From: Acheta domesticus
Taxonomy: Eukaryota > Arthropoda > Insecta > Orthoptera > Gryllidae
Length of the DNA: 64,000 nt
NCBI GenBank assembly: GCA_031308135.1
Contig: JAHLJT010008756.1
Coordinates: 75,995,397 to 76,059,396 of the forward strand
Direction: 5' to 3'
Positions within the stretch are counted from its first letter, which is position 1. Each line of letters starts with the position of its first letter. The translations under genes and the position numbers were made by a program. Positions 52,608 to 64,000 of the stretch are shown here, in pieces. The notes beneath the pieces are model-generated. The model did no database searches, had not been told where the DNA came from, and saw nothing but the letters and a program-made list of their open reading frames with translations.

Positions 52608-54928
52608 CCCATTAACGCCCTCTGTACTTGCACGGGTACACTAGTTCGTGACCTAGTTCTGGCGCACACATTAGTTTGATTTTTCAAATGGATGATTAAT
52701 TTGGTAAAAGATGACGTTAGTTGTATATATTGAATTGAAATTCTGACAGTTCCGCATTACAAATAATGATTTTGTGCATTGTCGTTGCTGGTTGCTTACT
52801 GACTGCGAGGGTGAGTTATTATTTGTTTAATTATTAACTTTTTTGTGTAAAAATGGGGTGATTTCAGGTATAATAATATTAAGCGTACTCAAATTGTTTA
52901 GTGTATAGGTTTAGGTCAGATTATATTTAGAATAAAACGAAAATATAGACTTTCGTGCTGTACCCAGGCAGGTAGAATGGGCGAATGCATACAATATTTT
53001 ACTAATTGCTTTCAGAGTTGATTGAATTATAATGGCACACAAGAAAGTATTTACTGCGGCTGATAATTATCGAGGTCTTGAAGAAGCTATTAGTTCTATT
53101 ATGGACAAAAGTGATGACGAGGAATATGACCTTATATGTCCACCTGAACCTGATGCTGTAACTGATGAGGAAGAAGGAAACATCGATAATTTGGTGTCTT
53201 CTACACTTCCACAAGACATTCCTGGGACTGTAGAAGGTAGTTAGTCGGCATTTAGAAAACGAATCAGATTGGGAAAGCAGTGAAGACGAGACACTTGCAA
53301 CACTGGCTTTCATTGATATACGCCCTCCAATTGTTGATGATACTTCTTGGAGAAAAAATGTTGCCCATTTACTCTACTACACAAGTAACGGAAGTCATTG
53401 AAGACAGACGCAATTCTATAAATGATGCTCTTAAAACTTTAACTCCACTAATGTTATTTGAAAATTTTTTGACGACATTGATTTGAGTGTTCAAAACAGC
53501 ATATTATACGCAGGCCAGAAAAACAGACACACTTTTGATTTGAGCAAAGACGACTTCAAAGAATTTCTAGGAATTTTACTGCTATCTGGTTATCACAAAT
53601 TGCCAACTGCACGGGCATTTTGGAGTTTGGATGAAGACATCGGTTTTCAAATTGTAACAAATTGTATGTCAAGAAATCGTTTTCTCGACATCAAGAGAAA
53701 CCTGCATTTTGCGGACAACACTCTTGCTGCGACGTCTAATGACAAAGTGTTTAAAGTTGGCCCTTTATTTGACCTTTTAGAACAGAATTCTTGCCAATGG
53801 GAAGTGTTTTACGAAAATTTGTCAATTGATGAATCGATGATAAAGTACTTTGGCCATCACCTCGCTAAACAATTCAAGGGAAAACACATGCGATTTGGGT
53901 ATCGCAATTGGGCTGTTAATGCTTCTAATGAATATTGCTATTCATTCGATGTATCTTGTAGAAAATCATTTGAAGTTTCTAAAGATCCTCTTGGTTCTAG
54001 AGTAGTGAAAACTCTGTTACAGAAATTGCCAATAAACCCAAAGGAACACGTTGTGTTCTTTGACAATTTTTTTACAACTTACGATTCGCTAAATGACTTC
54101 GCAAAAATGGACTTTAGAGCCACAGGAACTGTGAGGAAGAACCGCACAAAAAATGCCCATTGATTTCAGTCAAAAAAATGAAGAAGAAATTCACCATGAG
54201 AGCTGATTATGATTATTGCCTTTACAGAACAAATGAGATCTTGCTTGTACGTTGGAAAGATGTTTGTACCAAGGGAACAAATTATGACAATATTGAACCT
54301 TTAGGAAAAGTAAAGTGGTGGTGTAGTGACAAAAGGCAAAAGATAGATATAAATATACCGCATGTGTTCCAAACCTATAACAAAGAAATGGGTGGGGTTG
54401 ACCAAATGGACCAATCTATCAGTTCGTACCGTACATCAATAAAAGTAAAAAATGGTGGTGGGTCATTTTTACTTATTTAGTGGATTTGGCCGTTGCTAAT
54501 ACATGCCGTCTGCATGTACTAACTACAACTGAGACAAATTGTCTGGATCAACTGTCTTTCACAAGAAATATAGCGAGGGCTTATTTGCATCACAATGCCA
54601 AGAGAAGTCGCCCATTATCAGCAATGGTACAAACCTAAAGCTACAAAATAATGGGCACAATACTGAAAGGATTGTTATTCCATTAAGATGTGTTGTCTGC
54701 CATAACAGAGTTCGTTGGTGTTGCGAGAAATGCCAGAAAACACTTTGTATTGAAAGACCATGCTTTGAACATTTTCACCATTGATCTACCCGTTGTACTC
54801 GCTTGGGTACACCTCTTTATTTCAGTTCTTTCTTTAGTTTTAAAATTTTTATGCTAATTTCCTGTGTTTTGTACAAAGAAAACTTTATTTCAAAAAAGCA
54901 TTGCACATTTTCCTTGGGCGTTAATGGG
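52608..54928 (+). mobile_element. piggyBac element, 2,321 bp, with TTAA target site
   Basis: Perfect 13-bp inverted ends (CCCATTAACGCCC at 52608-52620, GGGCGTTAATGGG at 54916-54928) sit between TTAA at 52604-52607 and TTAA at 54929-54932, the hallmark of piggyBac insertion. Just inside each end is a 19-bp motif in direct, not inverted, orientation: TGTACTTGCACGGGTACAC on the left, TGTACTCGCTTGGGTACAC on the right. Intact ends suggest it could still be moved by a transposase supplied from elsewhere. Confidence 0.95.
53032..54784 (+). pseudogene. piggyBac transposase, frameshifted
   Basis: ATG at 53032 opens an acidic N-terminus (DKSDDEEYD...TDEEEG) ending at a stop near 53244. The core resumes in other frames at 53250-53400 (WESSEDE) and 53480-54163: KDDFKEFLGILLLSGYHKLP, then LSIDESMIKYFGHH (first catalytic Asp) and HVVFFDNFFTTYDSL (second Asp). 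The next frame, 54160-54480, has YNKEMGGVDQMDQSI (third Asp). The C-terminal Cys/His zinc-binding domain is at 54690-54784 (CVVCHNRVRWCCEKCQKTLC). At least four frame breaks, so it is inactive, but every domain is present in order. Confidence 0.93.
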
Positions 54929-54932
54929 TTAA

Positions 54933-57180
54933 TTTCTATTAAGTTTCAAGTCAGGTACTTAATATCGAGTGGTTATTTATAAACTTCTATTCTCTGGATA
55001 CATTGTTCACTATAAACACTGAAACTTCACTATCGAAATGGAAAACTATTACTCAATTATTTTGCGTCCTCACTCTGAGCGTACATTCGAATACTTTTAC
55101 CATGCCGACCGGGCATCTTTTGTTAACGTAATTACTCACCTGCAGAAAGCTATTTACAGTGCACCATCCCGAAATTTTGCTCCTCACAAAATCTTTTCAG
55201 GGAAAATAGCAATATACAAATATGTACCAGATAGATAAAGTGCTAGTTATTTCTCAGCGTATACTTTCCGGATATTTATAATAGTGAAATTATTACACTA
55301 TTTTACTGCTAACATTCAAACGTATCACAAAGTACGCTTCACTGTTCAAGTAAATAGTATATTTTGCATTCAAAATAATTATATTTATTATTCTCTGAAT
55401 ATTCGAGAAATTAAGGAACTGTGAGAGAACGCAGCGTGCTTAAGTATTGTTAATTAATATATTTCAAACAAAATGATTTAATACTCTGCTAATATTTTCA
55501 AAACTTACATCACAAAACCAATACAGTCTAAAAATTCATATTGGCTAATCCTTCACAAAAGGGGAGAAATCTTCAACACGTTTATAGTATTCAACCAAAG
55601 ATTTGCAAAGAAACGAAGAAAGAAATGTTTGTGAGGATTAAAATATTATGGATTGCGAATGTAGTGTAAATTTCTAGTTGGAATAATTGAAAAAATACTG
55701 AAAATGAAAACGATTGAAGATTAGCGACACAAATACAGAGTCTAATTAATGCCTCAGTTCTCAAGCTGCCCAGAAGGATAATTCGTCCACGATCACTCTG
55801 CTACTAATCATGTCTGCCGCAGTTGTAGACAAATCGTGAGCAAACATGAGTTTGCGTAGACCAGGGCCCTTCAGACAATTCCAGGGCCCTGGAAGACAAT
55901 TCCAACTGCGAATCCGGCCGTGAAAGGCTACATTACTTTATCAATTACGTGGTTTGTGTAGATTTTGTAAACAATGCGCATGATGTGTGGATACACTCAG
56001 TTATGTAGTGTTAATAATGTGACGGTTGCAATACTTAAAACTACCCCATTTTGCGAGTGTTGTCTTCGTTTAATCAAACAACTGGTCCTCCAGGCTGTAG
56101 GTAAGTTAGGAAAGGTGAGTTATCAGTAGATGTCGGTGGAAAGGTGTGCAATTAAAACAAAACCCCTTTTTACGGCCTACTGCCCGTACACCCCCACTGG
56201 ACAATGCTTCTTAATCAATTAACGTCCAAATTAGTTTTGTGCGCTCGCATGCATATGAGCACTATTGTCAGAGCTCTCTGGTAGTTTTAGAAATTTATAT
56301 TGCTAATCCATTGTTGTATTGCTAACTTATACAAGACTGCTGTAAAGCGCCAACAGTTTGTTATACGGCTAAATCGAAATATGACAATCAGGAATAAACA
56401 AACTTCTTATTGGTTTTCTTTAGGATATATACCTCTATTGAAGAAATAAAATTCGCAACATAAAACAAAAGGACATTTGAGTTGACCAGCAATGTGCGTC
56501 CTCAAATGAGAACACTGGGTTAAAAACTGGGTAAAACCGGAGGTCGTGGTATCGCGATATACGGTGGCGAATCATTGTTGTCCCTACCCAATACGAGTTC
56601 CTATTCTGTAAATGGTACACCGGGATTATAACAACCAGATGCAAAATGAATAATAGCTACTGATGCTCCACAAAAGTCGCTCGAATCTACGAAAGCTGCT
56701 ACGTCTAAATTATTACCCGAAAAATCTAATGGTATTTATTGGTGTACAGTGACTCAAAAAACTATTCAACTACCTGTTTTATTTCTTTATTTATTTACGT
56801 CAAAAACAGTTAAAAAACTGCGTGTGACGAGCTATGGGGAGAAGTGAATTTTGTGAATTTTGCATTCACATCACATGCATGCCCAAAAATGCACAAACGA
56901 ATGAGTGACATTTACACAGAAAGAGTGAAAGAGAAGCTCGTTGAGCACCAGTTCGTTACAAAGAGGCCGAAAAGACTTTATTACCTTGCAGTATCACCAA
57001 ATATTACGCGCCCTTGGAAAGGGCCGTTGATCATGACGTCAGAAAGTACGCAACTAGGAAGAAAAATTCAGTTGCAGTAGAGTAACTGACCGTAGTGGAG
57101 ACGTCTGTTGTTCCTGTGAAGAAATGTCTGTAGTGTATAACTGTTCACGTGCATTATTTGGTAAGTGGAGGTGAAATAAT
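54933..57180. other. No gene recognised
   Basis: Short open stretches at 55038-55238 and 56844-57080 carry no known motif. 55860-55905 has a doubled CAGGGCCCT/GACAATTCCA segment. 56772-56860 is a reversed copy of the AATTATGAAAACGTGCACAA tail seen in the LINE block. Confidence 0.45.
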
Positions 57181-58256
57181 CAACAATGGGAAGAAAAGGT
57201 AAAGATACAATAAAAAAGAAGCGAAAAATAGCCGCCTCCTGCTGTCGAAATGGTAAATCGTTTAACGAAATACAAGGAAATTCTAAGTAGACTTGTGGAT
57301 ATTGTTCTTAAGGCTTGGGGGTCCATCTCCGGGGTCCTAATGCCCTTCCTAATTGTTGCTTAATAATTTCTTCCCTTACTCCCCCTTCTCTACAAACTTG
57401 GGGAGTACCTGTGGGTTTTTCATCCATGCATATTCACCAGAACATAAACATTACAACACAAAGAAAACGCAAATACTCCTTCAAGAAAATTATACATTCT
57501 AAACGTACAAACAGAATGAACATGACGACAATTATACCCTACCATAGAGAAAAAATGCCATGATCAATCAATTGAACTTTCTGCAGACATTATATGATAT
57601 ATTAAAAAAACTGATAACCACAAGAAGTTTCATAATAAGAATCTTTGTTTACATCCCATACAAAATGTTCTTGCATCACTACTGCTACTATTAAAATATT
57701 ACTCCCCATCTACGGTTAAAGCCCACCCCAGACGTCTGGGTAAAAATAAACTGTTTGGCCTTTGTATCCCAAACAATTACTGTCCTCTGCTTCCACTTAT
57801 CTGATTACGTCACTGGATTAACTTCTCGGCTGTTCTCCTCTCAGTCCGCCTCCTTAGCGTCCACCGGCCTCCGAGACGAAGTCTCACACCACAGCTTCCT
57901 CGCATACGAGATCCAAACCACCCTTCTCATTTTCATACATTTTCATCACAAATTTTTAATCTTGAAATTCTCTACACTTAACGGTCGCTCTCTCCAGACA
58001 ACCGCCCTGCTCGTCGGTTCCCGACTGTCTGCCCATCACTGACGAACTCGCCAAACCCTCCGCTGACACCGGCATTCTCACCCCTCCACTCGCACCACTG
58101 TCTTAGGCGACTCGACTCTTCGCAAGAAACCCAGCCATTTCTCTTCTGTCAATACTCTTTCGAACCACACTCCAACGTTGATCGGCTACGCCCCTCTATG
58201 TGGTATACACCAGTATACTACATACACTACACCAGTACATTACAAATATTCAAATA
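57181..58256. other. No gene recognised
   Basis: Includes a Lys/Arg-rich start (MGRKGKDTIKKKRK at 57186) that stops after 34 codons, and a GC-richer open stretch at 57755-58042 without motifs. Confidence 0.4.
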
Positions 58257-58990
58257 TACCGTGTGGCCCGCCTAAAATGTTCCCTTCAATTTTCTCCTGC
58301 AATCACCGTTGCAGATACTGAGATGCGGTTTTCACTAAAAATACTATATGCAAGGGGCACATATTGTCTTACATAATATTATTCTATTACATTTTGTTTT
58401 GCAGAGATATTGACCCAACTTCGTTTTTTTAAATGGAACCCTATAGATTTTTTAACTCATCATAACAAGCGTGAAGAGACGAGTTCATAAATATGCATAT
58501 CGCCATATATTACATAACAAAATTTTCGAGAAATTAAGAGTTTTAAAGACACACTTCGACTGCTGGTTTCCGTAATCTGAACGAGAAATTCCGGGTGATA
58601 TGCGGCGAGGCCATTCCCTTCCGTTGCGTCGACCCTGCGGGCGCGGTGCTGTAGTAAACTGGCCGGCAAGGTCACCTGATCTTACGCCTCTGGAGTATTT
58701 TCTATGGGGAACGATAAAGAACGAAGTTTACTCACAAGTACCAACAACATCTGAAGATCTCAGGCGCCGCATTACAGCATCTTGTCATGCCATTTCACTA
58801 AATTCCAACTAAAACTCTAAATTCTGTTCTAAGGTCTCATTATCAGCGTTTTCAAATGTGTATATCCGTTGATGGTGCACATATTGAGTACATATTATAA
58901 ACCAAGCTATTTCTAGAATTGTCAACATACCTTTTGTTTCTGTATTTTAAAGTATTTTTCTTACTTTTATTTACACGATATTTTTGTACC
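58257..58990 (+). pseudogene. Tc1/mariner-like transposase, C-terminal part
   Basis: 58640-58812 reads VVNWPARSPDLTPLEYFLWG (the WPxxSPDLxPxEyFLWG motif, with the last catalytic acidic residue), TIKNEVYSQVPTTSEDL and RRRITASCHAIS. After a shift, 58813-58899 reads TLNSVLRSHYQRFQM and VDGAHIEYIL, stop. The left terminus is probably GTGTGGCCCGCCTAAAATG at 58260. The N-terminal and central parts are deleted. Confidence 0.75.
58545..58640 (+). repeat. 90-bp inverted repeat, left copy
   Basis: CTGGTTTCCGTAATCTGAAC to GTCGACCCTGCGG; its reverse complement lies at 59287-59376 with few changes. Confidence 0.8.
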
Positions 58991-59286
58991 GGCTGAGGTT
59001 TTCAGTCTGTCAAAGAGTAACCGTTTTGTTTGTGACAGCACACGCATTTATTAATTCAGAACATGTTCACTCTCCAATCTTCCTTTGCTCTCTCTAGGGT
59101 TAATAATTCAAATATTTTCTCAAATCTTGTAGTATTTCATGAATTAAAAAGTAGTACCTTGTGGCGTACAGTTGCTCAGAACATGGCTATGGGTGAATGC
59201 ATCGTCTCCAGGACTGAGAGGTAGTCTTAAAGAGCAAATCGCTGGTTTTCGTGAGCTCCTTTGCACATTTCATCACTACATTTACC

Positions 59287-59376
59287 GCAGGGTCGACGCA
59301 AGGGAAGGGAATGGCCTCGCCGCATATCACCCGGAATTTCTCGTTCAGATTACGGAAACCAGCAGCCAAAGTTTCA
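59287..59376 (-). repeat. 90-bp inverted repeat, right copy
   Basis: CCGCAGGGTCGACGCAAGGG to GTTCAGATTACGGAAACCAG, pairing with 58545-58640. The minus strand reads AGFRNLNEKFRVICGEAIPF, a segment that may come from the same transposase family. Confidence 0.8.
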
Positions 59377-59436
59377 AAAAATGTGCATTACCTTATCGAA
59401 AAACCTAATTATGGACAACCAATTTTATTTCAAGGA

Positions 59437-59912
59437 ACAATTTTGTAGTTGCAGGAAGAAGCCGAAAAAATTCTGACTTTTGCAATTTTCGAAAACTCAG
59501 AGTTAACAGTGAAAATGGGACCTATGTCACCTTTATAAGTGTATTTTACTGTATTTTTATAAGAAATTTAAAGAAAAAATTTGGTGCCGTTTATTAGACA
59601 ATTTTGAAAATGTCCGGAGGGTTTTATGTAAAGTACCACCAAATTTTAAAGAATGAGTTTCAAATTTTCCGAGCTTCGACTCGAGCCAGATGGACAGGGG
59701 GTTCCTCAATTTGGAAAAAAATCCTAAGCATGATTTAGGTACTAGTAGACGAACGGGCAGACAGACGTTTAAAAAAGAAACTTTTTCGGAATCAGGGAAC
59801 ACCAAAACGTGTATTTCCATTGAAATCTCGAAATCGATTTTCCACACATTACGTAAGTTTTCCTATACTACGTATATTACTCTGAATATTCGTATGCACA
59901 CGGGAAAGCAAA
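59437..59912 (-). repeat. 1.6-kb repeat family, partial copy E
   Basis: The reverse complement matches the first 550 bp of copy D. It ends at CTATACTACGTATATTAC and GCACACGGGAAAG. The minisatellite portion is reduced to ACGGGCAGACAGACG. Confidence 0.75.
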
Positions 59913-60124
59913 AAATAAATCAAAAAGATTCTCTCAAATTGCAATCTAGCGCACCCTGTTAACTGTTAGGGAAACTGATTTCAGAGTAGCGAGAAATCTT
60001 AATGATGAGTTTGGACGTTTTATAGTATATCGTGTAGAGGCAGAAATAAATTTATAGCTGCCGACGCACAGTATTATTTGAAGTACATGAAAGTACTGTT
60101 CCAGTCCCCAAAGAAGACTATAAC

Positions 60125-60472
60125 CAGTGGCGAAACTTCAGCTGGGGTCACCCGGGGCAAAAGTAATGGTATCTCCCCCCCCCTAAATTGAATATAAAAA
60201 TATTAATGAATAGTTTATACATTGTTTAATAAAAATATGTGTCACAAGACATTTATTTATAATATATTAAAAGCTGAATTTAATTCAGAATAACTGAAAT
60301 TTAATTTTTAAGTAAATGATCTAAAACGAAGTACACCTAATTAACAAGTGCATGTTTTTATAAAAATATGATTTTAAAAAAGTCAGTAAATGTTATTATT
60401 CCAATTATATTTTTTTTTAATTGGTGTCACCCGCGGCGGACCCCTCCCTGCCCGCACCTAGCTACGTCACTG
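60125..60472. mobile_element. hAT-like MITE, 348 bp
   Basis: Left CAGTGGCGAAACTTC and right (reverse complement) CAGTGACGTAGCTAG, with GGGTCACCCG and CGGGTGACACC inside the two ends. The flanking octamers ACTATAAC and ACAAGAAC agree at six of eight positions, consistent with an aged hAT target duplication. Confidence 0.6.
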
Positions 60473-60687
60473 ACAAGAACACAAATTATAGACAAGCCCT
60501 ACAAAGATGAGGTGTCTTGGTCATTTGACAAGTTTGGTAAAATTATATGAAAGAGCGCTAAATTCTCTTAATTATCAGCACTGTTACAACGCGTAATCTT
60601 TGTTAAGAAATTGTTCGAATTTTTAAAAAAATGCGACGTATAGTTGGAAACCCGCTGCATATGTGAGTTTGACGTGCGGCGCAGGAG

Positions 60688-61030
60688 ATGGAGGAAAACG
60701 AGTTTCGTGCTGTGACTAAACCTTTGTATTTGAAGGATTGGACTACATTTCCAATCAAAACCGAATTAGATGAAGGATATTTGGTATACAAACTAGATGA
60801 AGTACTCTGCACCAACATTTAATTTTCCTTTGGGTTTAAACATGGTCGCGGAAACACAAAAGATGAAGCGCGCTCCGGAATGACAGAAAGTTTACCTCAC
60901 GAAAACCATCGAACAAGTTCAGAATACCGTGACCTTTCTCCGTTTCTAGTATCAAAGGTTCTAGAAAGTATCAAAAAGTTTGCGGAGAAGGTGAGCATAA
61001 ATACGGAAATTGAATGGGTTGGGGGTCTTT
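60688..61030 (+). pseudogene. mariner transposase N-terminal remnant
   Basis: ATG at 60688: MEENEFRAVTKPLYLKDWTT, FPIKTELDE, VYKLDEVL, then after a shift FKHGRGNTKDEARSG. This matches the helix-turn-helix domain of mariner/SETMAR-type proteins, whose usual form has the EFRAVIKYxFLKG and TKDEARSGRP motifs. The downstream DDE part is missing. Confidence 0.65.
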
Positions 61031-63300
61031 AAGTGAAATTTTGGGGAACAGCACAATGAAAAACCAAGTCCTTTTCTTTTAAACTTAATATAATTATAAA
61101 AGAACACTGATACGAATTTCATTGGGAGGTACTCAGGTTAATTTACACCTGTAAGCCGTCAAAACATTAAATTATACTATGAATTGTAAGGCACCAATGA
61201 CAAGGTTAGTTGAAATGTTAAGATCGTTTGTCAGTCCCTCACACTCACACACACATGAAAAACTAAATAACCTCAATAGCTCCATATTTATACTTAAAAA
61301 CTTCTAAATCAATAACCAATGATAAAACTTAAAACATTCAGACTTGTTTCTGATTTACTGCAACAACAACTCACAAGCGATGATGTTACTTTGGTGACGC
61401 TAACGTCTGAATTAAAATATGAAATACTCCCTCTTTATCTAACAAGTTCAAAGAATAAACGTTCTTATTAATTTCTTATACCACTTTTACTGTTCTAATT
61501 CGGTTTGTCATTCACTTCCTTACAGCGTGGCGGGGTGGCGCAATATAACCTCACCGCAGTCCATGAAAAATTTCAGATAGCTCTGAGGATGATAGCCATG
61601 CTATCGAAAAGATCTTAAGTCTCACAATAAATATTTCATACCAGACAACACCCGTCTTTTATTCATAACCAATTTACTAGGCTTAGGGAGAAATTCACGA
61701 AGACCAGGCACCACTGAATTTCGACTAAGGACCACCCTTATGACAGGAAGAGAGTGAACGCTATCTCTGACGCAAACTCATGAGGCTGTGGTTGTTCCGA
61801 CCTCGGCTTTACCTCTGCTTCGGCCTCAGAGCAACGCACAAGGTCACAACATGCTTCTGGCAACGCTTACTAACCATTTCTCTCTGGGAATGTAAGGTTC
61901 TTTCCCGCTGGCGGATTGCGGCATGAACTTTGTTAAACTTTTATAGTATGTATCAAAGTGTGTAGACACTTCAATATTCTGTTGTTTTTTTATGTTTATT
62001 TCTCCCAAGTAGCGTAACGAAATGATTGCGGGTACGCCCGCAAAATTTTATCCGGGCCCTTTTTATATAAGTGTATATATTAGCAAGCACAAGTGGTATT
62101 GGTACTTTAAATAAGAACCAGTGGTGACACAACAGCACATACTTTCTCGCGTTATAGGAAATAGCTACGTAATATTGAAATATTGCATTTTCTGTGCTAC
62201 AAATATCTTAGTTATTATTTGAAAACGTCCAATTTAGCCAAGAAGCGAGCAACTCGCTGTTTCCATCACATATGAATTTACTTGGCTAATAATATTATAA
62301 CAGGAATTAGAATATATGCAATTGCCATCAAAATAATTACGAAAATTCTGGCTGCTCACTCGTGACTTGCCTTTCGTCGTAAGATAACAGTTCCGACAAA
62401 CCGGTTCGTCGTTTTTCTTTTATCCCACACGCAATAAATTTCTTTAAGGATCAAATGATATTAAATGGTATATAACTAGACCCCGGAACTTCATGCACAA
62501 AAAAAAAATTACACATATGCAAGCAAGCATGTACTTAAAATTGGCAATATATGCACGTAAAATAGCCAATGTATGCACTTAAAACTAAGAATATGCATTA
62601 AACAAACAGAGTTAGCAACAGTTAACACTTTTATAGGTAATCATTTTACCCCCTAGTACAAAACGCTTATAATCAAATCGATATTTTCATTTTAGGTGGG
62701 AAAAGTTTCCGTTTGTCTGACGGTCGAATTTGAGATTATTTGCCGAGACCGTAGGACAAAGCAAAATATCTCAATTAAAACCATAAAGGAAAAGAAAACT
62801 TTACACTTGAAATATGAACATATTTTCTTCTTCAACTGCATGAAAATAAGCTACAAAAATTTTGTAAACTTGTATTGGAAAAAGAAGCCTGATACCCCAA
62901 ACAATATAGAAATACATTTCATGTGGCCATGATTACTGAAAAGTATTCTCAAACCATGCAAAAAAATCTCTACTCATTACAAATAGTAGAGCATTTGCTG
63001 CGAAAACTAAATATTTTCAAGCAAATATCAACATAAATTTGACAATTATAACTCCTTTTCAAACAGCTATATCAAGTCAACAATTGCACATAATTCACAG
63101 AAATTTGTAAGCGCGAAGCGGAATTCCATTGTTCCATTCTATGCATTGTTGATATTTCCTGAGAGCTAGCAATTTATATTTCATATATTTCAAATAAGTT
63201 TTAAATAATTTCTAAAAGAAAATGCGTGAATGCATTAGAAAAAGTCGAATGTAAGAAACGAACAAAGAAATGATATATAAATTCTAAGTTACGAAGCCTC
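61030..63300. other. No gene recognised
   Basis: AT-rich. 62520-62600 holds irregular repeats of ATGCAC(T/G)TAAAA. The open stretch at 62696-62932 follows a TTTTAG/G acceptor-like site, but it has no recognised motif. Confidence 0.45.
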
Positions 63301-63309
63301 CATATGTCA

Positions 63310-64000
63310 GACACTCACTAAATTTGCAGCGCGCTATTATGTTTGTCACGAAATTATAGAAAAACTAGTCGTATTTTCAAAAAAATAAGCAAGATCTTAT
63401 TTGAAGATGTATTTTTAATAAATACACTTCAATGAGAAAAAACTGTATTTTCACAGTTGTAGTTGTAAGAAGATGCCGAAAACGAAGCGCAGTCAATTAC
63501 GAGCGGGCTATTACTTTTGTCACGAAATGATACATAAAACATTCATATTTTCAGAAAATATCACATGACATTATATAAAGATTTGATTTCATGAAAACAT
63601 TTCATTAAGAAAACCAACTGCATTTTCACAAATGTAGTTGTACGAAGAGGCCAAATATGTTTTTAATTTTCGCAAAATCAGGCATTTCAACGAACATGAG
63701 ATAAACATCTTAATTTTCGAAATTTCCAAAATTTTGAATTTTATTCGGTGTTTTCTTACAACTGCAAAATTGAAGATCGGGATTCTTCCTCCAGATCAAA
63801 TTTGTTCTCCAAATTGAGTTCTCTCATTACCGTCATTTCATTTTTTTTCAAAATTTGGGTAGTTTTGGCCCAATATTGCGCGCAATATGTGCAATTTTAA
63901 AAAGTTACAAAAACAAGATTTTCTCATAAACGACTGCAAATTTTTTCTTTACACTTTTGGCACGGATAGTGCCTTATGTAGTCTATGAGATGGCATAAAC
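63310..64000 (+). repeat. 1.6-kb repeat family, copy F (cut by window end)
   Basis: 63700-64000 aligns with 48110-48410 (TTTGAATTTTATTCGGTG, CAATATTGCGCGCAATATG, GATAGTGCC...TCTATGAGATG). Upstream, two diverged tandem modules of about 175 bp (63325-63500 and 63501-63680) share CTATTAxxTTTGTCACGAAAT. Confidence 0.7.

Noticed and set aside
57186..57290. MGRKGKDTIKKKRK... as a Tc1 N-terminus
   Set aside because: Only 34 codons before a stop, and no recognisable HTH continuation.
60481..60550. Reading IDKPYKDEVSWSFDKFGKII as a terminal esterase exon
   Set aside because: No acceptor in the right phase, the sequence does not fit the family C-terminus, and exon 9 at 52017 fits exactly.

Overview
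The window reads as a stretch of an insect nuclear genome. It is AT-rich and intron-rich, with GC-rich exons bounded by GT/AG sites, and it is crowded with eukaryotic transposon debris: piggyBac, mariner/Tc1, hAT MITEs, LINEs, a tRNA-derived SINE and a Foldback element. No bacterial operons, rRNA, true tRNA genes or CRISPR arrays are visible. The species cannot be fixed from the sequence; a hemimetabolous insect with a large genome is a guess from intron size and repeat load.

The one convincing host gene is a secreted type-B carboxylesterase on the + strand (24599-52188). Nine coding exons can be joined by consensus splice sites with matching phases into about 574 codons with no internal stop. 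It has a signal peptide, an HGGAF oxyanion loop, a GESAGG nucleophile elbow (Ser217), Glu353 and His475. Every intron but the shortest holds mobile DNA or local duplications. Intron 4 stands out: the exon 4/intron junction is duplicated once, and the intron/exon 5 junction is repeated in a 116-bp tandem array of decoy acceptors.

Layout: 1-2182 nothing recognised. 2183-12088 is a nested block: a transposon family with CACGTCAAATCGCAC ends is split by a 6,969-bp Foldback/MULE-like palindrome (2751-9719) with a 9-bp target duplication and a dead DDE transposase in its loop; a second copy of the host family follows. 12729-14142 is a broken, GC-richer capsid/Gag-like ORF. 16536-18640 is a dead LINE reverse transcriptase. 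19300-24500 holds MITEs and LINE tails. 24599-52188 is the esterase with its repeat-filled introns. 52608-54928 is a structurally complete but frameshifted piggyBac element, only 420 bp past the esterase stop. 55000-64000 holds fragments of Tc1/mariner elements, a hAT-like MITE and two more copies of an unnamed 1.6-kb repeat.

The non-host features do not cooperate as a system; they are independent insertions, several nested in one another. I found no evidence for a new multi-gene system. The observations most worth checking are the duplicated splice junctions around esterase intron 4, the capsid-like ORF, and the Foldback with its captured transposase.
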